From Planctomycetota bacterium (GTDB lineage Bacteria; Planctomycetota; SZUA-567): a DNA stretch of 9,309 nt. Positions 1 through 7,275 of this stretch are shown here, in pieces. The notes beneath the pieces were generated by a model. It was not told the DNA's origin. It did no database searches and worked only from the letters and a program-made list of their open reading frames with translations. The DNA lies in the NCBI GenBank assembly GCA_031278535.1, contig JAITKH010000183.1, positions 1-9,309 of the forward strand. The letters are read 5' to 3'. Numbering within the stretch: position 1 is the stretch's first letter; each line of letters opens with the position of its first letter. A program made the translations under genes and the position numbers.

Positions 1-1393
1 CCCCGCCGCCCGGCGCCGGAAGGTCTTTGTTCCCGTTCACGCTTTCGGCCGACTCGGCATTGATGGCACTTGTTTCGCCTGCTGATCGATCAATCGACAG
101 GCGCCCGGTTTTGGCCGAAGCGGCGATCAATCCGATCACTTTCATCGACAACAATTCGGCCCGCATAGCGTCGGTGCCGTTGAAATCGCGTATCCGTTTG
201 GCCATTTGGGCGGGAGTGACGTGATAGGTTTTGGCCAGGCTCTCGATTTGCTGCGCCATATCCTCCGAATTTACCTGGACATTTTCTTCCCTGGCGATTC
301 GGCCGCAAAGCAGCAACCATTTGACGCCGCGGGCAGCGTTTTTTCTCAACTCCGGACGGAGTCTTTCCCGCAATTCGGTTTCCACCTCGGCATACAGGGC
401 ATTGTCCTTGAATTTTTCCTTTTCTTCGCTGAGCCGGATGGCGATCCTTCTTTCGGTTTCCGCGTCCAGAATATCCTGGGGCGGCTGAAAATCGGCGGCA
501 ACCGTGAGTTTGTCGATAATCTCTTCCGATTGATCCGCCATGGCCCTGCCCGCAGCTTCCAAAGTGAGCTTTTCGCGGACAAGCCGCCGCAGGGTACCGA
601 GATTGCCTGTTCCCAACCTGACGGCCAGCGTGTCGTCAAGAGGGGGAAGGACAGGCCGTTTGATCTCCTTGATCGCCACCTCCACTTCCGCCGGTTTGCC
701 TCGCAATGCGTGAACCGGATGGGTCATCGGCAGGTCCAGTGTGAGGCGTATGATGTCTTCCGGCGATGCGCCGGTGAATTTCTCGACCAGTTCGGGACAG
801 GGGAGATCGAAAAGTTTGTCGCCGGCAACACGGAGACATTGCCCTTCGAGACGCTTGATTTCCTCGCCTTCGCACACGACCCTGATATTCACCGTCAGGA
901 TGTCGCCTTCAATGGCCAGTCCGGAAACCTCTTCCATTTTGGCCAGCGAATATCGAGTTACCTCAATAAAACGATCAATGTCCGCGTCGGAAACTTCTAT
1001 GGGGCGCGAATCGAGTTCCATCCCCAGATATTGGGGCAGGACAAAATCCGGCTCGACCGTCATTTCAAATTCCATGACGTACGGCTGCCCGGGCCGGATC
1101 GGTTCATTGCGACGCTTGTCGTCCAACGGGCTCATTGGACGGAGGCGCGAATCGTCCAGGGCCTTTGCCAAATGGGTTTTCAGGAGTTCTTGCCGGGCGG
1201 CGCCGGCGGCTTCGGACGAGAACTTTTTTTCCAGGGAGCGCCGCGGCGTCTTTCCTTTGCGGAACCCCTTGATGCGCACCAGATTGTTGATGCTTGTGTA
1301 ACTCTCGTCCAATGCCCTGGTTATTTCCTCGGGATCGAACGCCAAACACATCCTTTTGCGGCAGTATCCGATGTCTGTCAATTCAACTTTCAT
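1..1393 (-). CDS. tig: Trigger factor, ribosome-associated chaperone (3' end beyond window)
   Basis: Trigger factor binds the ribosome exit tunnel and shields nascent chains in the cytosol. I translated the minus strand from the ATG at 1393-1391 and found 464 open codons to the window edge with no stop, so the C-terminus is missing. The ribosome-docking signature GFRKGKTP lies at residues 43-50, the same place as in the E. coli protein. The N-terminal domain covers about residues 1-115, an FKBP-like domain about 162-246, and the helical C-terminal domain runs from about 247. E. coli trigger factor has 432 residues, so the stop should lie just outside; the last roughly 25 residues look like a disordered tail rich in Ser, Ala, Glu and Gly. 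The FKBP-like segment lacks the IPGF motif of the active isomerase. GGGTGGA at 1405-1399 is a plausible ribosome binding site. The gene is often followed by clpP-clpX, which may lie beyond the left edge. Confidence 0.93.
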   Translation of the reverse strand, partial: MKVELTDIGYCRKRMCLAFDPEEITRALDESYTSINNLVRIKGFRKGKTPRRSLEKKFSSEAAGAARQELLKTHLAKALDDSRLRPMSPLDDKRRNEPIRPGQPYVMEFEMTVEPDFVLPQYLGMELDSRPIEVSDADIDRFIEVTRYSLAKMEEVSGLAIEGDILTVNIRVVCEGEEIKRLEGQCLRVAGDKLFDLPCPELVEKFTGASPEDIIRLTLDLPMTHPVHALRGKPAEVEVAIKEIKRPVLPPLDDTLAVRLGTGNLGTLRRLVREKLTLEAAGRAMADQSEEIIDKLTVAADFQPPQDILDAETERRIAIRLSEEKEKFKDNALYAEVETELRERLRPELRKNAARGVKWLLLCGRIAREENVQVNSEDMAQQIESLAKTYHVTPAQMAKRIRDFNGTDAMRAELLSMKVIGLIAASAKTGRLSIDRSAGETSAINAESAESVNGNKDLPAPGGG

Positions 1394-1447
1394 GCGCGTC
1401 CACCCGGATCAAGGCAATATACCATCGACAAGTCTCCATTACAACCG

Positions 1448-1463
1448 GCTCCGCAACCGGAGC
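1448..1463 (-). other. Small hairpin in the trigger factor leader
   Basis: GCTCCG and CGGAGC form a perfect 6-bp stem around a 4-base loop, about 10-25 bases downstream of the predicted tig start point. No run of T follows, so it is not an intrinsic terminator. It could stabilise the 5' end of the mRNA or be chance in GC-rich DNA. The heptamer CAACCGG occurs twice here, at 1442-1448 and 1454-1460. Confidence 0.35.
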
Positions 1464-1477
1464 GAAACGCCAACCCT

Positions 1478-1506
1478 ATCATATTTCATACGACGGCGGT
1501 TGTCAA
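1478..1506 (-). promoter_or_regulatory. Sigma-70-type promoter of the trigger factor gene
   Basis: Read on the minus strand, a perfect -35 TTGACA (1506-1501) is followed by a 17-base spacer and TATGAT (1483-1478), one mismatch from the consensus -10. Transcription should start near 1471, leaving a leader of about 78 bases before the ATG at 1393. The fit and the position make this the likely housekeeping promoter of tig. Confidence 0.8.
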
Positions 1507-1642
1507 TCCTTTTCACCGGAAGTCAGGGCCATTTTAGGGTTAACGCGTTCAACTTTTCGATAACACCGCCCTGGTTAAGGTAAACAGCGCCTGGAGACAT
1601 CACTGGAATCGGTATTTCGAAAACCGAATTGCCCATCTTCCG

Positions 1643-1668
1643 GCGGCGATGCATGCGCCGCGATTTTT
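1643..1668 (+). terminator. Terminator-like hairpin with no upstream plus-strand gene
   Basis: GCGGCG (1643-1648) and CGCCGC (1656-1661) form a 6-bp GC stem with a 7-base loop, followed by GATTTTT. This resembles a short intrinsic terminator on the plus strand. No gene precedes it on that strand, so it may stop stray transcription, end a short non-coding RNA, or be incidental. Confidence 0.35.
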
Positions 1669-1679
1669 CATTTCCGGAG

Positions 1680-1699
1680 CGGATTTTCCGTTTTTTTTT
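1680..1699 (+). terminator. Short stem followed by nine T, overlapping the -35 of the next promoter
   Basis: CGGA and TCCG (1680-1683, 1687-1690) form a 4-bp stem with a 3-base loop, directly followed by nine T (1691-1699). The T-run is good but the stem is short for an intrinsic terminator. The same T-run leads straight into TTGACA at 1698, so it could instead act as an AT-rich upstream promoter element. Confidence 0.25.
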
Positions 1700-1727
1700 G
1701 ACATTTTCTCTTCATCTCCCACACTAT
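1698..1727 (+). promoter_or_regulatory. Candidate promoter of the MFP-RND efflux operon
   Basis: A perfect -35 TTGACA (1698-1703), preceded by a T-run, is followed after 18 bases by CACTAT (1722-1727), a weak -10 that keeps the A at position 2 and the terminal AT. Transcription would start near 1733 and give a leader of about 100 bases. The poor -10 and long spacer would suit an activated or low-level promoter. Confidence 0.45.
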
Positions 1728-1833
1728 CCCCATAGCGGTCGTCTGTTTCACCTTGCCATAGGCGTAAGAAATCCCACCCTCGCGGCAGGTCGGGGCGGGA
1801 AACGATTGTCTCTTGTCGGTGAAGGAAAGCATA

Positions 1834-3027
1834 ATGCGAAAATTTTTCGTCCTGCTGACGCTGGCCGCTTTCGCCATGTATGTCGGCTGGCGATACTGGA
1901 CAATTGAAGGCAACGTCGAGGCGGGCCGGGGCGATGCCGCCAACCAGGTGGTGGCGGTGGAGACCGCGACGATTCAGCGCGCCGATCTCCGGGATATCAC
2001 GGTTTTCACCGGAAGCGTCCGGGCGGAAGAGCGTTACGACGCCGCCCCGAAGATTTCCGGAATCATCCGGGCGATCAATTTCGACGTCGGGGACACGGTG
2101 CGCCGCGGCGACATTCTCGCCGTGTTGGACGACGACGAATATGTTCTCGACGTCGAACGGGCCGAGGCTTCCCTCAAGGTGTCGCAAGCCGTCGCCGTGG
2201 ACGCCGAAAGCCAACTCACCATTGCCGCCCGCGATTTCGCCAGGGCTGAAAATCTCCGCCGGGAATCGGTGATATCGCCCCAGGAATTCGATCGCTATGA
2301 CGCTGCCCTGAAGGCGCAGGAAGCCAAGCGCGACACCGCCAGGGCGGAGGTGCGCCTGGCCGAGGCGGCCCTGAAGACGGCGCGCGTGCGCCTTGGCTAC
2401 ACCCGGGTCACGGCCGACTGGAGCGGCGGCCAGGAGACCAGGGTCATCGGCAGGCGTTTCATGGACGCCGGGGCGCTGGCAACCGCCAACACTCCCATCC
2501 TTTCGGTCCTCGATATCAGCGTCGTCAGGGCGGTTATCGCGGTGAGCGAAAAACGGTATCCCGGGATTGTTCCGGACGGCGAAGCGCGGGTATTCACCGA
2601 CGCCTTCCCCAACCGCGTTTTTGAAGGCAGAATCGCCCGCATTCCCCAGGAGTTGGATACGCTGACCCGCGAAGCCGAGGTGGAGGTGCGGATAGAAAAC
2701 CGGGATTATATCCTCAAGCCGGGCATGTTCATCCGGGCGAACATCGAATTCGCCCGCAATCCCGACGCCGTCGCCGCGCCGCTGGAGGCGGTGGTGCGCC
2801 GGGACGACGGCAGCCGCGGCGTGTTCCTGGTGGATGAGGAGCGCTCAAGCGTGTCCTTCCGCCCGGTGACGGAGGGGATAGTGGACAGGGGACTGGTCGA
2901 ACTGGTGGGCGGCGAGGACATGGACGGGCGCGAGGTGGTGGCGCTGGGGCAGCACCTCCTGAAGGACGGCATGACGATCCGCGTCTCGGGCGGCGCCCAG
3001 GCGGCGATCGCAGGGAGGAACCCATGA
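1834..3027 (+). CDS. Efflux RND transporter periplasmic adaptor (membrane-fusion protein)
   Basis: This 397-residue adaptor should link the RND pump to an outer-membrane channel. Residues 4-20 are a hydrophobic N-terminal segment (uncleaved anchor or signal) with no lipobox cysteine, so it is not a lipoprotein. The first half of the lipoyl domain lies at about 68-100 (GDTVRRGDILAVLDDDEY at 86-103), an alpha-helical hairpin at about 104-185, the second lipoyl half at about 188-226, and a beta-barrel and membrane-proximal domain from about 228. The sequence LKPGMFIRANI (294-304) is typical of the family. I chose ATG 1834 because AAGGAA (1822-1827) sits 6 bases before it; an in-frame TTG at 1813 lies upstream of that site. 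The stop overlaps the RND start in ATGA, implying translational coupling. Confidence 0.93.
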   Translation: MRKFFVLLTLAAFAMYVGWRYWTIEGNVEAGRGDAANQVVAVETATIQRADLRDITVFTGSVRAEERYDAAPKISGIIRAINFDVGDTVRRGDILAVLDDDEYVLDVERAEASLKVSQAVAVDAESQLTIAARDFARAENLRRESVISPQEFDRYDAALKAQEAKRDTARAEVRLAEAALKTARVRLGYTRVTADWSGGQETRVIGRRFMDAGALATANTPILSVLDISVVRAVIAVSEKRYPGIVPDGEARVFTDAFPNRVFEGRIARIPQELDTLTREAEVEVRIENRDYILKPGMFIRANIEFARNPDAVAAPLEAVVRRDDGSRGVFLVDEERSSVSFRPVTEGIVDRGLVELVGGEDMDGREVVALGQHLLKDGMTIRVSGGAQAAIAGRNP

Positions 3028-6000
3028 ATCTGCCGCGTTTCGCCATTCACCGGCCGATCTTTACCGTCATGATCACCCTTATCGTCGTGATCATCGGCGG
3101 GATTTCCCTTTTCCGGCTGCCGCTCGATCTGATGCCCGACATTTCGAACCCCATTGTCAGCATCCGGACCGAATACGAAAACGCCGGGCCGGAGGTGGTG
3201 GAGGAGTTGGTCACCCGCCCGATTGAGGAAGCGGTGGCGGCGGTGCCGGGCGCCGAGGAGGTGACGTCCAATTCGTCGGAGGGCAACTCGAACGTCGTCG
3301 TCCGTTTCGCCTGGGGAGTCGATCTCGACGCTGCCGTCTCGGACGTCCGCGACCGTATCGATCGGATTATCAGCCGGCTCCCGGACGACTGCGACCGGCC
3401 GGTGCTTTTCAAGTTCGATTTCTCGTCGATGCCCGTGATCTTCGTCGGCATATCGAGCGAAATGGATCCGGTGGCGCTGCGCACCCTGATAGACGAGCAG
3501 ATCAAATTCCGCATTGAAAGCATCAACGGTGTCGCTTCCATGAGCCTTTTTGGCGGACGGGAGCGGGAAATCCTGGTGAATCTCGATCCCTATCGCCTGA
3601 AAGCCGTCGGCGTTCCGATTTCCCGCGTCATGTCGATCTTGAAACTGGCCAACGTCAACCGTCCCGCCGGGTATGTGGACAGCGGCAACCACGAAATAAC
3701 CATCCGCGCTCCAGGCGAGTTCGCCAACATGGAAGAGATTCGCGAAACCGTCCTCGTCGTCAAGGACGGCTCGCCCGTCCGCCTCCGGGACGTGGCCGAG
3801 GTCTCCGATGGCATGAACCGGGTGCGGCGGGTTTCCCGGATCGACAGGCAGGACGGCATCCGCATGGCGGTGATGAAGCAGTCGGGCTCGAACACCGTGT
3901 CGGTGGCGGCGCGGGTGGTGGAGGAGATCGGGAAGATCCGGGCGGAATATCCTGGCCTCAACATCAAGATCATCATCAACACCGCCGATTACATCAACAA
4001 TTCCATTTCGAACGTCTCCCTGTCCGCGATCAGCGGCGGCGGGCTTGCCATCATCCTGGTCCTGATTTTTCTCCGGAGCGTCCTTTCCACCCTGGTCATC
4101 GCCATTTCCATTCCCATCTCCATCATCGCCACCTTCGCCGTCATCTTCCTCAGCGGCCTCACCCTCAACCTGATAACGCTGGGAGGCTTGGCCCTGGGCG
4201 TGGGAATGCTGGTGGACAGTTCGATCGTCGTACTGGAGAACATCTTCCGGGTCAGGGAGGAGGAGGGACTGGAGCCGGCCTTGGCCGCGGAAAAGGGGAC
4301 GACGGAGGTTTACGTCGCCATTGTCGCCAGTACGCTCACCACGCTTGTCGTTTTTCTGCCCCTGGTGTTCATCAAGGGCATGGCTGGACTCATGTTCCGG
4401 GAATTCGCCCTGGTGGTGGCCTTTTCCCTGGCCTGTTCCCTGGCGGCGGCCGTCCTTTTGGTGCCGATGCTCGCCACCCGCATGCTCCGCCTCCAGTCGG
4501 AAAAGCCCCGCCACGGTCTTTACAAGCGCGTGTACGACGCGAGCGAGGCGATCTTCCGCGCCATGGAGAACGAATACCGCGGCGCCATCGTCTGGTGCCT
4601 CGGCCGGCGCTGGACAACCCTCCTCATTACCTTTGCGCTGCTCGGGGGATCGCTTCTGCTGCTCAGGAAGATTGATACGGAGCAGTTCCCGAAAACCGAC
4701 GAGGGCAGCCTCATCATCGATGCCGAGATGGAGACGGGCATCCGCCTCGCCATGATGGACGAGCGCACCGCCTTTATCGAGCGTACGCTCCAGGAGCGGG
4801 TTCCCGAGATCAAGGCCATGGTGAGTTCGGTGGGCGGCAACTCCTGGCGGGGGGTGGCCACCCATCAGGCCACCGTCAATGCCCGCCTCGGCACCCGGGA
4901 GGAGCGCCGCCGGGCCGGGCAACGGACAACGGAGGAGATTGCCCGCAACCTGCGGCCGGTGTTCGCCTCGCTCCCCGGCATGACGATCAGGGTGCGCGAG
5001 GGCCGCAGTTTCGGACGGGGAGGCATGGGCGGCTCCAGCGAACCGGTCCAGGTCTATGTGCGCGGGCACGACATGGATATCTCGGCTGAAATAGCCAACC
5101 AGGTTCTGGGCATCATGCGCGGCATACCCGGCGTCGTGGATACCCGCATCACCCGGGAAGGCCGGGTGCGGGAGGCGCAAATACGGATTGACCGCCAGAA
5201 GGCGGCCGATCTCGGGCTTTGGGTCGAGGACATCGCCGCCTTCCTGGAAATCTGTATGGCTGGAAAGACCGCGGCCCAATACCGGTCGGCCGGAAAGGAA
5301 TACGACATCGTCGTCAGGGTCAGGGATTCCGAGAAGATGACGCTGGACCAGCTTCTCAGCCTCTCGCTCGCCAACGACGCCGGGAATCAGGTGTCTCTCC
5401 GGAACGTCGTTTCGATCGCGGACGAAAACGGGCCGACCGTCATTGAGCGCAAGGACCAGCAGCGGGTGACCAATATACGTGGATCGCTTTCAGGCGAGCG
5501 GGCGCTCGGATCGGTCATGGGGGAACTTCGCGAAGCGGTGCGGAGCATCCCCATGCCGTCCGGCTTTTCCCTCCAGTTCGGAACCGACTACCAGGATCAA
5601 CAGGAGATGATGGAGGATTTGATCTTCGGGGTGATCCTCTCCCTCGTCCTCGTATACATGGTCATGGCCTGCCAGTTCGAATCGCTCCGCGATCCCTTCG
5701 TCGTCATGTTCTCCGTCCCCATGGCGGCGATAGGGGTTCTCGCCATTCTCTTCCTTACCGGCAGCACCATCAACATGCAGTCGATGATCGGCTGCATCAT
5801 GCTGGGAGGCGTGGTGGTGAACAACGCCATCATCCTCGTCGACTACACCAACCTTCTCCGCCGCCGCGACGGCCTGAGCGTGCGGATGGCTCTTGAGGAG
5901 GCCGGGCGCCGGCGGCTCAGACCCATCCTCATCACCGCCCTGTCCACCGTACTCGGACTGATCCCCCTGGCGCTTGGCTGGGGCGACGGGGGCGAGGCCC

Positions 6001-6170
6001 AGGCGCCGATGGCCAGGGCCGTCGTGGGCGGCCTGTTCACCTCCACCTTCATCACCCTGCTGGTGGTGCCGGTGGTATATTCGCTGATGGAATCGGGGCG
6101 GGAGCGGTCGGGAGCCACCAGCAAGCGTCTCCAATCCCGTCCCGATCAGGAAATGGCGCCGGCAAAATAG
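3024..6170 (+). CDS. Efflux RND transporter permease (HAE1-type)
   Basis: A 1048-residue inner-membrane pump, the usual length for the AcrB/SwrC-type family, exporting substrates by proton antiport with the adaptor just upstream. TM1 is at about 12-31, followed by a large periplasmic domain. TM2-TM6 fall at about 335-482, TM7 at about 530-550, a second periplasmic domain follows, and TM8-TM12 cover about 866-1025. The TM4 motif is GMLVDSSIVVLEN (394-406), with a single acid, D398, where AcrB has two (D407, D408). TM10 has VVVNNAIILVDY (930-941), with N933/N934 in place of the AcrB lysine. The TM11 motif RPILITALSTVLGL is typical. The substrate cannot be predicted; drugs, bile salts, lipids or lipopeptides are all possible. 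Metal export (CzcA-type) is less likely. Confidence 0.94.
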   Translation: MNLPRFAIHRPIFTVMITLIVVIIGGISLFRLPLDLMPDISNPIVSIRTEYENAGPEVVEELVTRPIEEAVAAVPGAEEVTSNSSEGNSNVVVRFAWGVDLDAAVSDVRDRIDRIISRLPDDCDRPVLFKFDFSSMPVIFVGISSEMDPVALRTLIDEQIKFRIESINGVASMSLFGGREREILVNLDPYRLKAVGVPISRVMSILKLANVNRPAGYVDSGNHEITIRAPGEFANMEEIRETVLVVKDGSPVRLRDVAEVSDGMNRVRRVSRIDRQDGIRMAVMKQSGSNTVSVAARVVEEIGKIRAEYPGLNIKIIINTADYINNSISNVSLSAISGGGLAIILVLIFLRSVLSTLVIAISIPISIIATFAVIFLSGLTLNLITLGGLALGVGMLVDSSIVVLENIFRVREEEGLEPALAAEKGTTEVYVAIVASTLTTLVVFLPLVFIKGMAGLMFREFALVVAFSLACSLAAAVLLVPMLATRMLRLQSEKPRHGLYKRVYDASEAIFRAMENEYRGAIVWCLGRRWTTLLITFALLGGSLLLLRKIDTEQFPKTDEGSLIIDAEMETGIRLAMMDERTAFIERTLQERVPEIKAMVSSVGGNSWRGVATHQATVNARLGTREERRRAGQRTTEEIARNLRPVFASLPGMTIRVREGRSFGRGGMGGSSEPVQVYVRGHDMDISAEIANQVLGIMRGIPGVVDTRITREGRVREAQIRIDRQKAADLGLWVEDIAAFLEICMAGKTAAQYRSAGKEYDIVVRVRDSEKMTLDQLLSLSLANDAGNQVSLRNVVSIADENGPTVIERKDQQRVTNIRGSLSGERALGSVMGELREAVRSIPMPSGFSLQFGTDYQDQQEMMEDLIFGVILSLVLVYMVMACQFESLRDPFVVMFSVPMAAIGVLAILFLTGSTINMQSMIGCIMLGGVVVNNAIILVDYTNLLRRRDGLSVRMALEEAGRRRLRPILITALSTVLGLIPLALGWGDGGEAQAPMARAVVGGLFTSTFITLLVVPVVYSLMESGRERSGATSKRLQSRPDQEMAPAK

Positions 6171-6211
6171 GCGGCTCGGGGAAGGAGGCGGAAAAAAGGC
6201 AAGGTCGTGGG

Positions 6212-6544
6212 ATGGTGACGAAATTGCTTCGCATAGGATTGCTGACGCTTCTTTCCCTGGCGTGTCTTGGAACCGCTTCCTGGGTTGCGATCAGCATGGT
6301 GAGCCGCTCGGATGTCTCGTCCGCCGGCATCCTGGTGGTACTGATGCTGGTTTTCGGAGCCGCCCTCATCCAATACCATTTGTTGGTGCATGTCCTTGTG
6401 CATTACAGCGGAGGCGATCCCGACAAGCCCCGGGGCGAATTCACCCGCATGCTCCAAATCAACAACATGCTGCAAGCAAGCGATCCGGAAAAGGAGGCGG
6501 ATATCCATCGCCGCAACGGTCGAGACTCCGGCCGATCCGGCTGA
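6212..6544 (+). CDS. Hypothetical small membrane protein, 110 residues
   Basis: I do not recognise this protein. It begins 41 bases after the RND stop on the same strand, so it is probably the last gene of the efflux operon. Two hydrophobic segments (about 5-30 and 38-64) are followed by a soluble, charged tail of about 45 residues rich in Asp, Glu, Arg and Gly, suggesting a helical hairpin in the inner membrane. A cysteine at residue 18 lies in the first segment but lacks a good lipobox. AAGG at 6201-6204 gives a modest ribosome binding site 7 bases before ATG 6212. A stronger AAGGAGG at 6182-6188 is 23 bases away, with no usable start near it. It could be an accessory subunit of the pump, a membrane protein only co-transcribed with it, or a spurious frame. 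Confidence 0.6.
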   Translation: MVTKLLRIGLLTLLSLACLGTASWVAISMVSRSDVSSAGILVVLMLVFGAALIQYHLLVHVLVHYSGGDPDKPRGEFTRMLQINNMLQASDPEKEADIHRRNGRDSGRSG

Positions 6545-6553
6545 AGTTCCCGT

Positions 6554-6581
6554 TTGACAGACGGATAAAATGGAATACAAT
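6554..6581 (+). promoter_or_regulatory. Sigma-70-type promoter of the sugar-phosphate isomerase gene
   Basis: A perfect TTGACA (6554-6559), a 16-base spacer and TACAAT (6576-6581), one mismatch from the consensus -10, lie just after the stop of the small membrane protein gene. The start point would be near 6588, leaving about 60 bases of leader. This separates the isomerase from the efflux operon as its own transcription unit. Confidence 0.75.
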
Positions 6582-6649
6582 GCTTTTGCGCCGAGTGTTT
6601 TTGGAAACGGCATCCCGGCGAAGGCGAACAGGCGGATGGGAGGGAAGGG

Positions 6650-7087
6650 ATGAAGATAGCTTTTGGCTGCGATCCCAATGCGACCGATTTCAAGAAGGAT
6701 CTCATTTCTTTTGCAGAGTCGCTTGGGCATGAATGCATGGACTACGGAAGCGACGATCCGATCTACGCCAATGTGGCCGCGAGAGTGGCAAAAGACGTGG
6801 CGGCCGGCTGTTGCCAGCGTGGAGTGCTCCTTTGCGGTACCGGAATCGGCGTGTCCATCGCCGCCAACAAGGTCAAGGGCGCCTATGCCGCCAATGTCGG
6901 CAACATTTACCAGGCCCAGCGGGCGCAACTCAGCAACAATGCGAACATTTTGGCTATGGGCTCGCAGGTAACCGGCATCGAGCTGGCCAAATGCCTGTTG
7001 AAGGAATACCTGTCCCTTTCCTACGACCCCAATTCCCGATCCGGCCCCAAGGTCGATCGTATCGTCGCCATCGAGAGGGGGGAATAG
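6650..7087 (+). CDS. rpiB: RpiB/LacA/LacB-family sugar-phosphate isomerase
   Basis: A 145-residue cytosolic aldose-ketose isomerase, full length for the family (about 140-150). The start GCDPNATDFK (6-15) matches the substrate-binding loop. CGTGIG at 62-67 holds the catalytic-base cysteine C62 and the anion-holding loop, followed by the typical SIAANKVKG. The symbol is family-level only. Ribose-5-phosphate isomerase B normally has Asp-His after the first strand and a ring-opening His before Asn-Asn or Asn-Asp. Here these are D8-P9 and S95-N96-N97. From memory, Ser-Asn-Asn and a C-terminal Asp-Pro-x-x-Arg-Ser resemble tetrose-phosphate isomerases of the EryI/DerI kind, so erythrose/erythrulose 4-phosphate is a plausible substrate. 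LacB-type galactose-6-phosphate isomerase is another option. GGGAGG at 6638-6643 sits 6 bases before the ATG. The gene converges with the TRAP genes. Confidence 0.9.
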   Translation: MKIAFGCDPNATDFKKDLISFAESLGHECMDYGSDDPIYANVAARVAKDVAAGCCQRGVLLCGTGIGVSIAANKVKGAYAANVGNIYQAQRAQLSNNANILAMGSQVTGIELAKCLLKEYLSLSYDPNSRSGPKVDRIVAIERGE

Positions 7088-7121
7088 GACGCGGCGCCGG
7101 CCGCCCGGATTTTATGCCGCC

Positions 7122-7168
7122 CGCGATTTGAAAGTACGAAAAGCCTCTCCGGTCGAAAATCGCGATTT
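7122..7168. repeat. Palindrome and inverted repeat between convergent genes
   Basis: AAATCGCGATTT at 7157-7168 is a perfect 12-bp palindrome. Its left half also pairs with CGCGATTT at 7122-7129, giving an 8-bp inverted repeat with 27 bases between. No T-run follows, so it is a poor intrinsic terminator. It could be a protein-binding site or an mRNA 3'-end structure shared by the converging genes. The 9-mer GTACGAAAA also occurs twice nearby, at 7134-7142 and 7204-7212. The rest of 7088-7275 holds no gene I can support. Confidence 0.5.
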
Positions 7169-7275
7169 CAAGCTGCCGGCAGTATGACGTTTTCCTCCAA
7201 AATGTACGAAAACGCCCCCCCGGGCTCGAAACCTGGCGGTAACGATAATGCGCCGTTTTTTCATGCCAGGCACCG

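Larger units (their letters stand above)
1394..1833. other. Divergent intergenic region between tig and the efflux operon
   Basis: This 440-base stretch has no convincing gene on either strand; the short open frames crossing it have no ribosome binding site and no recognisable sequence. It holds the tig promoter (1478-1506), two terminator-like hairpins on the plus strand (1643-1668, 1680-1699) and a candidate promoter for the efflux genes (1698-1727). The inverted repeat TCGGT/ACCGA at 1609-1627, around a TTTCGAAA core, has the look of a repressor operator. An imperfect hairpin at 1772-1800 (UCCC-A-CCC with GGG-C-GGGA) lies in the predicted efflux leader shortly before the ribosome binding site. 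No local regulator gene such as tetR or marR is present. Confidence 0.7.

Noticed and set aside
206..1537. 443-codon open frame on the plus strand
   Set aside because: It lies opposite trigger factor, which has the exact ribosome-binding signature, a good promoter and a ribosome binding site. The plus-strand product resembles no known protein and is a GC-rich shadow.
1813..1833. Upstream TTG start for the adaptor gene
   Set aside because: It would put the AAGGAA ribosome binding site inside the coding region and add polar residues before a normal signal or anchor sequence that begins at ATG 1834.
2706..5279. 857-codon open frame on the minus strand
   Set aside because: It is antisense to the end of the adaptor and most of the RND pump, both with clear family motifs. 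Its product is His-, Asp- and Gly-rich low-complexity sequence, as expected from reverse reading of such genes.
6146..6928. 260-codon minus-strand frame across the small membrane gene and the isomerase
   Set aside because: It is antisense to a clear isomerase with its own promoter and ribosome binding site, and its product matches nothing I know.
7091..7114. GCGGC/GCCGC stem just after the isomerase stop as terminator
   Set aside because: A 5-bp stem followed by CCGGATTTTA has too short and too distant a T-run; such stems are common in GC-rich DNA.
7213..7270. Intrinsic terminator for dctM or the isomerase (GCCC/GGGC at 7214-7225; CCTGGC/GCCAGG at 7232-7270; TTTTTTT after CGCCG)
   Set aside because: The stems are only 4-6 bp, with long loops or only short T-runs in the needed direction, so none is convincing.
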